Positions 38,932-47,130 of a stretch of 64,000 bases of DNA are shown here, piece by piece. Source of the stretch: Lewinellaceae bacterium (GTDB lineage Bacteria; Bacteroidota; Bacteroidia; Chitinophagales; Saprospiraceae); the NCBI GenBank assembly GCA_016712415.1, contig JADJRC010000002.1, forward strand, positions 1 through 64,000. The letters run 5' to 3'. The position numbers and the translations under genes were made by a program. Within the stretch, counting starts at the first letter, position 1. The number at the start of each line of letters is the position of its first letter. A model generated the notes under the pieces. The model worked only from the letters and a program-made list of their open reading frames with translations, did not search any database and was not told the origin of the DNA.

Positions 38932-39909
38932 ATGGTTAAAAATTACATTGGCATTGACGTGGGCAGTAGAAAATTGGATTTGTCTATTCTTCAAAATGGA
39001 CAGCCCGTCAGCACAATTCTGCCCAACACCTTATCCGCCATTAACGCCTGGGCCAGTCAACTTAATGCGACCGATCACTGCGTATTTGAGGCTACAGGGG
39101 TTTACTCCCGGAATTTGGAATACGTCTTGTCGGAAAGCAACCTTGTATTCAGCAAGGTAAACCCGAGCAAAATAAAAGGTTTTATGTCTGCCAGCGGAAA
39201 ACTGCAAAAGTCCGACAAACAGGATGCTCATCGCATCAGGCAATATGGCGAGTTATTCAACCCCGATCAGAGCCTTGCGTTAAAGGCTGCCGAGTTGGAA
39301 CGAAAACGCCTGGCGCAGGCAATGATGGCATTAGAAAAACAAAAACATTGGCTTGAAAACCAAATCCATGTGCTAGAGCACGAGCCTATAGCCATACCGA
39401 TATTAATTCAGGGGTATCAACAATTGATTCAGGCCATAGAGGAACAACAGGGGGCCATAAAAACCCGACTGAACCAATTCGCAACTCCAGAAGAAGAACA
39501 CGCTAAGGAATTAATGCAAACCATTCCCGGCATCGGAAAAGGAACAGCCAATGCCCTAGCGCTTTCAACCCAATGCTTTGAGCATTTTGACAACGATAAA
39601 CAGGTGGTCAAGTTTTTAGGTCTGGCGCCCGTGGAAGCACATTCGGGCACTTCCGTCAAACGAAGACTTGGCATTAACCGAACGGCTGTGCCACAGGTCA
39701 GAGCTATCTTGTACATGGCAGCCACCGCAGCCATACGTTATAATCCGCGTTCCAAAGAACTTTTTGATCGACTCAGAGCCAGCGGGAAACCACCCAAAGT
39801 AGCCAAGGTAGCCGTCATGCATCAACTCGTCCGTTGGGCCTTCGCTGTCGTTAAATCAGGAAAGGAATACGACCCAAAACTTGATAAGTCCTCCCAAAAA
39901 AATAACTGA
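38932..39909 (+). CDS. IS110-family transposase (DEDD recombinase)
   Basis: ATG 38932 gives 325 residues, intact. The N-terminal RuvC-like DEDD domain has D9 (GIDVGSRKLD), E53 (VFEATGVYS), D95 and D98 (KSDKQDAHRI). A coiled coil (about 118-185) follows. The C-terminal Tnp domain contains the helix-hairpin-helix-like TIPGIGKGTANALAL and a candidate nucleophilic serine in AHSGTS (S238 or S241). In this family the protein works as a dimer or tetramer with a bridge RNA that pairs with donor and target DNA. A TTG start at 38908 is possible but less likely. Confidence 0.96.
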   Translation: MVKNYIGIDVGSRKLDLSILQNGQPVSTILPNTLSAINAWASQLNATDHCVFEATGVYSRNLEYVLSESNLVFSKVNPSKIKGFMSASGKLQKSDKQDAHRIRQYGELFNPDQSLALKAAELERKRLAQAMMALEKQKHWLENQIHVLEHEPIAIPILIQGYQQLIQAIEEQQGAIKTRLNQFATPEEEHAKELMQTIPGIGKGTANALALSTQCFEHFDNDKQVVKFLGLAPVEAHSGTSVKRRLGINRTAVPQVRAILYMAATAAIRYNPRSKELFDRLRASGKPPKVAKVAVMHQLVRWAFAVVKSGKEYDPKLDKSSQKNN

Positions 39910-39964
39910 CAAAATTTTATTCGCTTTTTCCTTGGACCTTTAACACAGTTCGTCCAGTAGTGTG

Positions 39965-40130
39965 CCATTGACTACATAGATGCACATAGATGCACATAGA
40001 TGTTTTCTCTATGCTTGTCCCGGAATTTTCGAATCGGCCATAGGCTCAGAACAATCTGTGCTTTGAGCCGGAGGCGAGTCCGTGGTTGTCTGTGTCTATG
40101 TGTTAATTTCAAAAAATGTCGTCCAGTAGT
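39965..40130. repeat. CACTACTGGACAT-family repeat, long form, inverted
   Basis: The reverse-complement order of the repeat at 30728-30885: three copies of CATAGATGCA, GTTTTCTCTATGCTTGTCCC, CCGAATCGGCC-like text, the AGCCGGAGGCGAGTCCGTGG module, and the end ATGTCGTCCAGTAGTG. It is followed by a family A end (GGAAAATCCCCAACATGCTC, 40134-40153). Confidence 0.75.
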
Positions 40131-40161
40131 GCGGGGAAAATCCCCAACATGCTCTTATTAA

Positions 40162-40318
40162 GCAACGCGTCAGAAATAACTTTCCAATTTGGCGGCATTT
40201 TTTGAGCGCTGCCGGCGTTGCCAAAACAGTTATGGAGTACACTACACGCCTGTTTTGACGTCGTGGCAGCACTCAAAACCTACACTCCAAATCCGGAAAG
40301 TTATTTCTGACACGTTGC
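40162..40318. mobile_element. 157-bp MITE with TAA target duplication (family B, copy 2)
   Basis: Same ends as 30557-30711 (GCAACG outermost, then GTCAGAAATAACTTTC) and the same interior in reverse orientation, flanked by TAA at 40159-40161 and 40319-40321. With the repeats on either side it fills the gap 39910-40507. Confidence 0.85.
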
Positions 40319-40507
40319 TAAAATAATACACGGATACCGGTGCAGGGTGTGAATTATATAAGTCTTTTTTCGAAATTGTGTAAGGGTAAGCAGTTGTAAT
40401 GTACTGACCTTTGAATAGTGAAAATTCCTTCACCGTTTAAATCAAAACAATTGAAGCACATAACTGATTTTAAAAAGACATCAGATATGGCGTGGCGTCC
40501 GTACAAC

Positions 40508-42493
40508 ATGGTGATTAAAAGTATAGTTTTAATCGCTTTTATAATGACAAGCATTCATACGCCCTTTCAGGCCCAGGAAGCCCGGTTTGCCATGCCTTCT
40601 TGGTGGTTTGGCGCCGCAGCCGCAGCAAATTTTAATTACCACGACGGTTCCATTCAACAATTAAATGCAACGGTTACCACGCCTGATGCTTTTAGCAAGA
40701 GCGACAAGGTTGGGCTTTATCTTGCACCTCGTTTGGAGTATCACCACCCGGATTCACGATGGGGCATGATCCTGCAAGCCGGCTACGATAGCCGCAGGGC
40801 ACACTTCAAAGAACAACTGGAAACTTGTAACTGTTCCGCCGAATTGGAAACCAACCTCCGGTATATTACCCTGAGCCGAGCTTGCGTTTTGCCCCGTTCA
40901 AAACTGGTTTTTACTTGTATGGCGGCCCGCGCTTTGCGTTCAGTTTGGACCAAACTTCGTCGTTTACATACCGGCAAGGAATCGACCCCAACTTCCCGGA
41001 TGCCCGCGTTCCGGATGTAAGCGAGGACTTTAGCAACTTTAATAAAACGCTTATCTCGATGCAATTGGGAGCAGGATATGATATCCCGCTTTCATACAGC
41101 GACAGCCGGACGAAAGTCATCTTCTCGCCCTTCGTTTCTTTTCACCCCTATTTTGGGCAGTCGCCCCGCTCCTCCGAAACGTGGAATTTAACGACGTGGA
41201 GAGTAGGCGCAGCGTTTAAATTCGGGCAAGGTCAAGAAATTTCAGCACCCACGCAAATTACTATTTTACCACCATTACGCGACCCTGATGTCCGGTTTAC
41301 CGTCAACTCGCCCCGGAATATCCCGGTCGAGCGCAGGGTAAGGGAAACATTCCCGCTGCTCAACTATGTGTTTTTCAATGAAGGATCAACGGAAATACCG
41401 CACGGCTATGTGATGCTTCGGAAAGACCAGGTGAACAATTTCAAAGAAGATCAACTGGAAGTGTTTACCCCTAAAAATTTGTCAGGTCGCTCGAACCGAG
41501 GAATGGTTGTCTATTATAATGTGCTGAATATAATTGGCGACCGCCTGGGAAAAAACCCTTCGTCTACAATCAACCTGGTTGGTTCCTCACCGCAAGGTGT
41601 TGAGGAGGGAAGAGCGATGGCCGAATCTGTCCGGCAGTATTGGGTGAGCATCTTCGGAATTGACGCTACCAGAATCAACACGGAAGGCCGGATCAAACCT
41701 AAACTGCCATCTGAGCAGCCGGGCAGTACGCTCGAGCCTGAACATGCTTCGGGAAGGCGACCGCCGGGTTTCCATCGAAAGCAGCTCGCCTGCCCTGCTG
41801 ATGGAATTTCAGAGCGGCCCCAATGCTTCGTTGAAGCCGGTCGAAATCAATGCCATACAAGAAGCCCCGCTTGACAGCTATGTTACTTTTAATGTGGACG
41901 GAGCAAATAAAGCATTCTCTTCATGGCGCCTGGAAGTGCGGGATGCAAATAACGTCACGCAATCTTTTGGCCCTTTTACCAGGGATATGGTGCGTATTCC
42001 CGGCAAATCTATTCTGGGTACACGTCATTCAGGCAATTTCGCATTGACAATGATCGGTCAAACAAAAAGCGGCAAGACGATCAAGCAGGAGGCTACTGTC
42101 AACATGGTACTCTGGACGCCGGCCAAAGACGAGTTGGGCATGCGCTACAGCGTACTCTTTGGGTTCGATGAGTCGAAAGCCATCGATATCTATGATAAAT
42201 ACCTTACCGATATCGTTACGCCGCAAATTCCCAAAGGCGGAAAGGTGATTATCCATGGTTATACGGATGTGATCGGCGATGAAAACTACAACCAAAAATT
42301 GTCATCGGCCCGCGCTAATGAAGTTAAGAAAATACTGGAAAGCAGCTTGTCGAGAGCCGGCCGAAACGACGTCGAGTTTGACGTGCGCGGCTTCGGTGAA
42401 GACGAATCTTTATCCCCTTTTGGAAATTATTTTCCGGAAGAGCGCTTTTACAACCGCACCGTAATAATCGATATCATTCCACCCAAAATTTAA
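40508..42493 (+). CDS. OmpA-family protein with N-terminal beta-barrel, frameshifted
   Basis: The start at 40508 gives MVIKSIVLIAFIMTSIHTPF, a short signal peptide; starts at 40418 or 40487 are possible. A barrel-like region follows (GLYLAPRLEYHHPDSRWGMI; after a shift near 40880, FYLYGGPRFAFSLDQTSSF). The middle has NYVFFNEGSTEIPHGYVMLR. After a shift near 41735 come Ig-like and OmpA domains (VLFGFDESKAIDIYDKYL, then IIHGYTDVIGDENYNQKLSS with the peptidoglycan-binding Asp and Arg of SARANEVKKIL). It is likely an envelope anchor to peptidoglycan. It is monocistronic and begins after a repeat cluster. Confidence 0.85.
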
Positions 42494-42578
42494 AGCAAGC
42501 GTAGTTACACTGAATGCAGCACTTGAAGCGGGTATGTACCCGCTTCATTTTTTTTATAATGCTATAAAATACAAGTAA

Positions 42579-42699
42579 ATGAATAACATATTCAAAGGAT
42601 TAATCGCAGGTGTCACGGCCAAAAAATTTGGCGGCGGCTGTATCAGTACAATTGTCCTGTTTGTACTGATCTGGCTTGTGTTGGGGTACTGTGACTAAG
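42579..42699 (+). CDS. Small single-helix membrane protein, probably frameshifted
   Basis: ATG 42579 gives MNNIFKGLIAGVTAKKFGGG, then CISTIVLF. As written, the frame ends in CTDLACVGVL. Removing one T from the TTTT run near 42661 gives FVLIWLVLGYCD, a plausible transmembrane helix. A short Lys stretch, Gly-rich turn and one helix resemble small conserved Bacteroidota proteins. It ends at the family A element. Confidence 0.5.
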
Positions 42700-42857
42700 A
42701 GCGTGCTGGGAATTTTCCCGTTGGCTTAAAAACGGCCCTTTTTTCGCCATTTTGCACCTTTTTCAGTCACGTAGCACCACTATGTCCCTTCAAAAACGAA
42801 AAACGGACAAAAAAAACCTCGTTTTTGCCTCCGGCAGAAAATCCCCAACATGCTCTA
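42699..42857. mobile_element. Family A repeat element, best copy
   Basis: Inverted ends AGAGCGTGCTGGGAATTTTC and the complement of TAGAGCATGTTGGGGATTTT, with CAGTCACGTAGCACCACTATG and CCTCGTTTTTGCCTCCGGC inside. 159 bp, no coding capacity. Its right tip contains the CTA that serves as the stop codon of the minus-strand hydrolase at 42855-43859. Confidence 0.8.
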
Positions 42858-43859
42858 ATGCACGAGCACAGGCACAGCGCCGGTTCCATAAATACATTGT
42901 CCCAGCAATTGCAACAGCCCGGTAGTGCCTTGTGGCACTTGTATTGAAATATTGTTGGCGCCTGCTTGTAATTGGCGGTTTTCCTGCAGCAATATTTTGC
43001 CGTCAGTTTGAAAGAGCTGATAATTCAAATTACAAGCTGCGGGTACGGACAACTGAACCGTCAAAAAATCGCCTGCTTTCAGCGGATTGTTTGCCAGATG
43101 CAGGGCTAATCCCGGTCGGGCTTCGCCGGTTGCCGAAATCGGTGCGCAACTGTTTTCAGATTCAAGCCACTGAAAAGCGGTGGTCAGGATTTGGTTGCGG
43201 TTGGGAAAGTCAACGGTGTGCCCCACGCCCGGCATGAGCAGGGAATTGACATTTGCGTTCCAGGCATTGAGGGTATTGAGTGCAGGGTAGTAACTGATAT
43301 TGACGGCGTCGAGGGAGCCATGCACCAAATAGAAAGGTTTGCCGGTGGCGTATTTGGCAATTCCGTTAAAAACACCGGCGCCATTGTTGGCTGCACCGAT
43401 GGGTAGGAAGCCGCAAAAACGATCTGCGTGGTTGAGGCCGTAGCTGTAAGTAGTGAGGCCCCCCCATGAAAAGCCCATAATATAGCGTTGGTTGGTATCG
43501 ATATTGTACCAATGGGCTACGGAATCGAGCAAAACACTGGTAAAAGCGGTATCGATGGGGTCATCAATAGCGCCATCTGGACCGCCATCCGGGCAAACGA
43601 GCAGGATGTTGTTGGCGGCGGCAAAATCAACCAGGGTATCGCACCAGGAATTCGCGTTCCAGCGGGCGGTATTCAAGGCATGCAGGCCCAAGACCATTTT
43701 ATGCGGCACTGCGGGGTTGTACGCGGCAGGGATGTACAGGGCGTATTTTTTAGCCGGATCGTTTTGGAAAGCGAAGGAGCCGTTGATGCGGGTTTGGGCG
43801 CTCAGGGTATGGGAAAAAAGAAAGGCAAAAAAAGCGAAGACCAGGGTACGCATGCGCAT
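42855..43859 (-). CDS. Secreted alpha/beta hydrolase (PHB-depolymerase/feruloyl esterase-like)
   Basis: 334 residues. The signal peptide (LVFAFFAFLFSHTLSAQ) is followed by an esterase domain: LYIPAAYNPAVPHKMVLGLH, then CPDGGPDGAIDDP, the nucleophile elbow GFSWGG (Ser), GKPFYLVHGSLDAVNISYYP (Asp) and LLMPGVGHTVDFP (His). The last 80 residues (LALHLANNPLKAGDFLTVQL) resemble a T9SS type-A sorting domain, so export by T9SS is likely. The usual final basic strand is shortened to VPVLVH, and the stop comes from the adjacent repeat. The substrate is probably a polyester or esterified polysaccharide. Confidence 0.85.
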   Translation of the reverse strand: MRMRTLVFAFFAFLFSHTLSAQTRINGSFAFQNDPAKKYALYIPAAYNPAVPHKMVLGLHALNTARWNANSWCDTLVDFAAANNILLVCPDGGPDGAIDDPIDTAFTSVLLDSVAHWYNIDTNQRYIMGFSWGGLTTYSYGLNHADRFCGFLPIGAANNGAGVFNGIAKYATGKPFYLVHGSLDAVNISYYPALNTLNAWNANVNSLLMPGVGHTVDFPNRNQILTTAFQWLESENSCAPISATGEARPGLALHLANNPLKAGDFLTVQLSVPAACNLNYQLFQTDGKILLQENRQLQAGANNISIQVPQGTTGLLQLLGQCIYGTGAVPVLVH

Positions 43860-43904
43860 CTTGAATTGGTGAGTACCGAAGGTAAGTTGAAATAGCGAGG
43901 GCGT

Positions 43905-45003
43905 TTATTCAACATGGTGCTTCAATGCCACTATGTCTAATTTTAACCAAGAAAATACGCCCGATTCCAATTGCCAGGATACTGTGGAACGGGTCGGAAT
44001 GCGGATGTCGTCAAACTCACGGAAACTATCAGGATCTGTTTCAACCAGCCATTTTTCTAAAGTAGCGCCGCTTTTTCGGTCATAATAACGCAATGCCTCA
44101 AAGCCGAGCGGATCACCTTCAGGCGTGAATCGAAACATGCCGGAAGCAACTACATCGCCATAATGCATGGTTGCCTGGGCCGACAGCGAATCATCCAGGG
44201 CTTCCCATTGAATGTACTCCGACAATGCAGCGCCGGGATGCCAAATCAGCCGCCAAGATACCGCAACAGGGCGCCCTGGTCGGTTTGGGGCCGCTGGCGT
44301 CGGCAACAGTTATCAGTGAAAGGGCCTTGATGAGCATATATCCCTTGCCGGCTTCGTACTTGTCGCGCCCGGTCAATTCCACAAAAGGAGCCGCCTGAAC
44401 ACAAACCGTCCAGATAAAACCGGGTTCGGGTACCTGAATAATTTGCTGCGCTTCGAAGGTCATCCATTTACCGTCAGGACTGGTGCGCATTTCGCCTTGC
44501 TGCTGTAAATGAACGGTTTGCGCAAACGGTTTCCCGATGCTGTTGGACCGCTCCAGCCAGCTTTGTACAATCGGAGGTAGTCCAGCCAGCATTTCCCGCG
44601 TCAGGATTGTTTGGATTTGTTCGTTTGGCCTGGGCAGAAAGGCCTGTTTTTCTTTTTCCACCATTCGGTTAAAACTCCAGCCTCCCCAGGCCAGCGCCAC
44701 GCCGAGCAGGATGATGATATTCGCGATGCTTCCAAATTTTGCATCCTGCCAGAAGCGAAAAACGAGTGCTTGGGAAATCAGGATTGCAGGCAGGGCAAAC
44801 ATCCACCAGGTATCTTTTTTTAATAGAAAAAGAATAGTGGAAATAACAAAAATCAATGAAGCCAATAGCCAAAAGCTACCGGTCGGCCGGGAAACAGGAA
44901 GTTGTAATTGATTGATTTCGGCATATTTAAACGCTTTGGCAAAACCCATCAGGTGGATCAGGCCGTGCAGCAGCAGTATGGCAGCAAAAAGAATACGCAA
45001 CAT
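43905..45003 (-). CDS. DUF6544 (formerly DUF6920) membrane protein, frameshifted
   Basis: About 365 residues. Three to four membrane helices (MLRILFAAILLLHGLIHLMG, PTGSFWLLASLIFVISTILF, ANIIILLGVALAWGGWSF) are followed by a soluble domain with WLERSNSIGKPFAQTVHLQQ, then RDKYEAGKGYMLIKALSLIT. After a shift near 44285 it continues DQGALLRYLGGLIWHPGAAL and GFEALRYYDRKSGATLEKW. Both parts match the family in order. The function is unknown. Confidence 0.82.
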
Positions 45004-45736
45004 GGGTGAGGAGGTTTGGTGTGTTGCAATATTGGCCTGCGGGCAGGTTTTTGCAGTGTCTGGGAGCAGGGCAGGCGTTGATTTCGGTCAGGTGCGTCTT
45101 AAAATTATGCTCAGTATTCAAACAATAAATCCAAACCAACACGACTGCAAAAGTTATCTTTTGCAAAAAAGGCAAATAGTACAAATAGTTGCCTGAATAA
45201 TAGATGTAATTGTTTATAGCCAATAGGATTGCGCTAAAAAGCCCAGTCCAGATATGTTTTTTCTTATTGTGCCGATAAAGCCCAACAAATATCCCAATCA
45301 AAACAACCAACCCAAAGGCACTGGAAACGCTGGTCATACGATCATGCCAGTCTGAAAAAATCAAAACGGCGCAAAGCATAGAAACTATTCCACTGACATT
45401 GATTGTGACATCCCAGTTTTTATTGATAGGATAATTTTGAGTAAATGAATTAAAAAAGAAAGCAAGGCTCAGGCATAAAATCAACATAGCAAAAATAGCG
45501 TATGGCCTGGCTGGGTTTGGCATTCCATTCATCGCCTGGGGATTCAGGAGATTGCACCAATAGTTATGGAACCAATCAAATCCAGGGCTATTTGTATCTG
45601 CCTGTGAGCCCCCGGGATAAAGGGAAGCCGAGTAGATGTATAGCGATATAAAAATTAAAATCCCAATGATTGGAATCTGGTTGGAGCGGTATTTTGTGTT
45701 CCGTTTCCTGAATTTAGAATCAGGTGTAAATCGCAT
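44927..45736 (-). CDS. DUF998-like multi-helix membrane protein
   Basis: The start at 45736 gives MRFTPDSKFRKRNTKYRSNQ, then six helices from IPIIGILIFISLYIYSASLY. The motif YPGGSQADTNSPGFDWFHNY, then WCNLLNPQAMNGMPNPARPY, recurs in uncharacterised Bacteroidota membrane proteins related to DUF998. The frame overlaps the next gene by 77 bp and its tail (CPAPRHCKNLPAGQYCNTPN) does not look like protein. The true end is probably near 45080 after a hidden indel. Confidence 0.65.
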   Translation of the reverse strand: MRFTPDSKFRKRNTKYRSNQIPIIGILIFISLYIYSASLYPGGSQADTNSPGFDWFHNYWCNLLNPQAMNGMPNPARPYAIFAMLILCLSLAFFFNSFTQNYPINKNWDVTINVSGIVSMLCAVLIFSDWHDRMTSVSSAFGLVVLIGIFVGLYRHNKKKHIWTGLFSAILLAINNYIYYSGNYLYYLPFLQKITFAVVLVWIYCLNTEHNFKTHLTEINACPAPRHCKNLPAGQYCNTPNLLTHVAYSFCCHTAAARPDPPDGFCQSV

Positions 45737-45881
45737 AAAAATCCGATTAAAGGTCAGGTTTTCAGGCTTATAGATTCTGTTGAGATTTAAATAAATGTGT
45801 TGGGCTTTGCATAAATAGCATGTATTCTTTGGGGTAAATACACAAATTTGTTCTAAAAATATACAGCCCACCTGAAATCTA

Positions 45882-46042
45882 GAGTGTGTCTGAAAAACAT
45901 TGCCAGAGATGAAAACAGCAGATTTTAGGTTCTGGGCAACTGTACTTTTTGGGGAATAGTGGGGATTATTGCCCCAAAAGACAGGCCGAACAGGTTCTAA
46001 AAGATGCGTTTTCAGCCTGGTGAATGTTTTTCAGACACACTC
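45882..46042. mobile_element. 161-bp MITE with TA target duplication (family C, copy 2)
   Basis: Nearly identical to 32161-32323 over its whole length, with the same perfect 20-bp ends and TA at 45880-45881 and 46043-46044. The few differences are single-base changes in G or A runs. It lies across the 5' end of the Rpn-family gene. Confidence 0.92.
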
Positions 46043-47076
46043 TAATAAGGCTAAAGAAAAAAATCTCAGCCCCGAAAAAAATGAACAGCAGCACGATGCC
46101 CTTTTTAAAGTGTTTTTTAGTGATTCAAAAATTGCCAAAAACTACCTGCTGCATTATACCCCAACTTCTGTGCACCAACACATTGACTTCGCTTTTTTTG
46201 AAAAAAGCAATACCGCATTTGTAGATGGCCGTTTTGGGATTTCTTTTTGCGATGTTGTGTACGAAACCCGGTTAAGAAATGGAGGAGGCCAGGCGAGACT
46301 TTTGTTTTTGTTTGAGCATAAGAGTTATCTGCCTGCTCAACCAATTCATTTGCAATTGCTGGATTATTTGCTGCAATTTTGGGAAGATGACCTCAAAAAC
46401 CGGCGTCCACTGTCATGCATTATTCCAATTGTCGTTTATCATGGAGTGAAAGGTTGGAAACAAAAACCTTTTACCGATTATTTTCCAGGCATTCCGGAGA
46501 ATTGGCAGGCATTTATTCCAAATTTTCATTACTTGCTGACGGATTTGAGCCAAATTCCACCGCAAATGATCAAGGGCAAGGCTGAAACTGAATACCTGAG
46601 GAACTTGTTTTTGGTTTTAAAATTTGCCAGAAATAGGGCGTTAATCAAGGAGTATTGGCAAGAAATCTTTACTTTTGGGGTGCTCCGATACACTGATGAT
46701 CGTCAAGCGATCCTGCTTCAAACACTTACTTTTTACATCGTCAACCTAATGGATATGACACAGAAAGAATTCAAAACGCTCAATAAACAGCTTGCCCGAT
46801 TCGGATCGTGACTGGATTGATTCTATTCCGGAAGTCTTGGGTGGCAAATGGATGAAAAAAGGTATTAATAAAGGTATTAAAAAAGGCATCAAAGAGGGAA
46901 TAAAAGAGGGAATAAAAGAGGGAATAAAAGAGGGGCAGATTAAAGGCCGGGAAGAGACAACCCAAACTTTTGCGATCAAAATCATTCAAAAATTTCCGGA
47001 TTGGAACGATGGAGAAGTCGCTGAGTTCATTGGTGTGGAATTGGAATATATCGTTCAAATAACTGTGCCACACTAG
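46020..47076 (+). CDS. Rpn-family PD-(D/E)XK nuclease (transposase_31-like), frameshifted
   Basis: An Rpn/PDDEXK-family protein of about 350 residues. The conserved opening EQQHDALFKVFFSDSKIAKN is followed by a nuclease core with ARLLFLFEHKSYLP (E and K of the motif), YLLQFWEDDLKN and IPIVVYHGVKGW. A shift near 46790 joins a C-terminal tail with tandem KGIKEG units (12-bp DNA repeat). No ATG precedes EQQHDA in frame within the gene. The frame runs back into the MITE, whose GTG at 46020 or TTG at 45969 are the only starts. In E. coli Rpn proteins cut DNA and promote RecA-independent recombination. Confidence 0.85.
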
Positions 47077-47103
47077 ATCAACAAGGTGTGGCACAGTTAT
47101 TTG
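47056..47103. terminator. Perfect 18-bp hairpin overlapping the rpn stop
   Basis: CAAATAACTGTGCCACAC (47056-47073) and its exact complement (47086-47103) around a 12-base loop. It lies between convergent genes and works in both directions, although the T tract is short. The left arm encodes the last residues of the nuclease. Confidence 0.7.
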
Positions 47104-47130
47104 AACAAGCCTCAAAGATTACCCAACCCC

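Larger units (their letters stand above)
38690..39953 (+). mobile_element. IS110-family insertion sequence (IS110 group)
   Basis: Boundaries were inferred by comparing the interrupted repeat with intact copies. GT at 38688-38689 and at 39952-39953 flank the element, and one GT remains after in-silico removal. About 240 bp of non-coding DNA precedes the transposase start and only about 42 bp follows its stop. This arrangement is known for the IS110 group, whose bridge RNA lies upstream, and not for IS1111. There are no terminal inverted repeats, as expected. Circular-junction order would be ACAGTTC-GT-TGTATCTT. Confidence 0.85.
38595..39964. repeat. CACTACTGGACAT-family MITE-like repeat, split by IS110
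   Basis: The left end CACACTACTGGATGTTTTTA (from 38595) and the right end CCAGTAGTGTG (39954-39964) are inverted repeats of each other. Removing 38690-39953 restores AAAAATGTCCAGTAGTGTG, the form seen in intact copies. The inner part shares TTTTTGATTTTCAG and TTTAAAACCTATG with the copy at 24523. Confidence 0.75.

Noticed and set aside
38690..39953. IS1111-group assignment of the IS110-family element
   Set aside because: IS1111 elements have subterminal inverted repeats and the guide RNA region downstream of the gene. Here the long non-coding part is upstream and the downstream part is about 42 bp.
28000..47000. Prophage or integrative element spanning the repeat-rich centre
   Set aside because: No integrase, phage structural, replication or conjugation genes, and no tRNA attachment site. 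The region is ordinary genes separated by short repeats and one IS.
47056..47103. Attachment site or MITE end at the perfect 18-bp inverted repeat
   Set aside because: Single occurrence, 12-base loop and position between convergent genes fit a terminator better.
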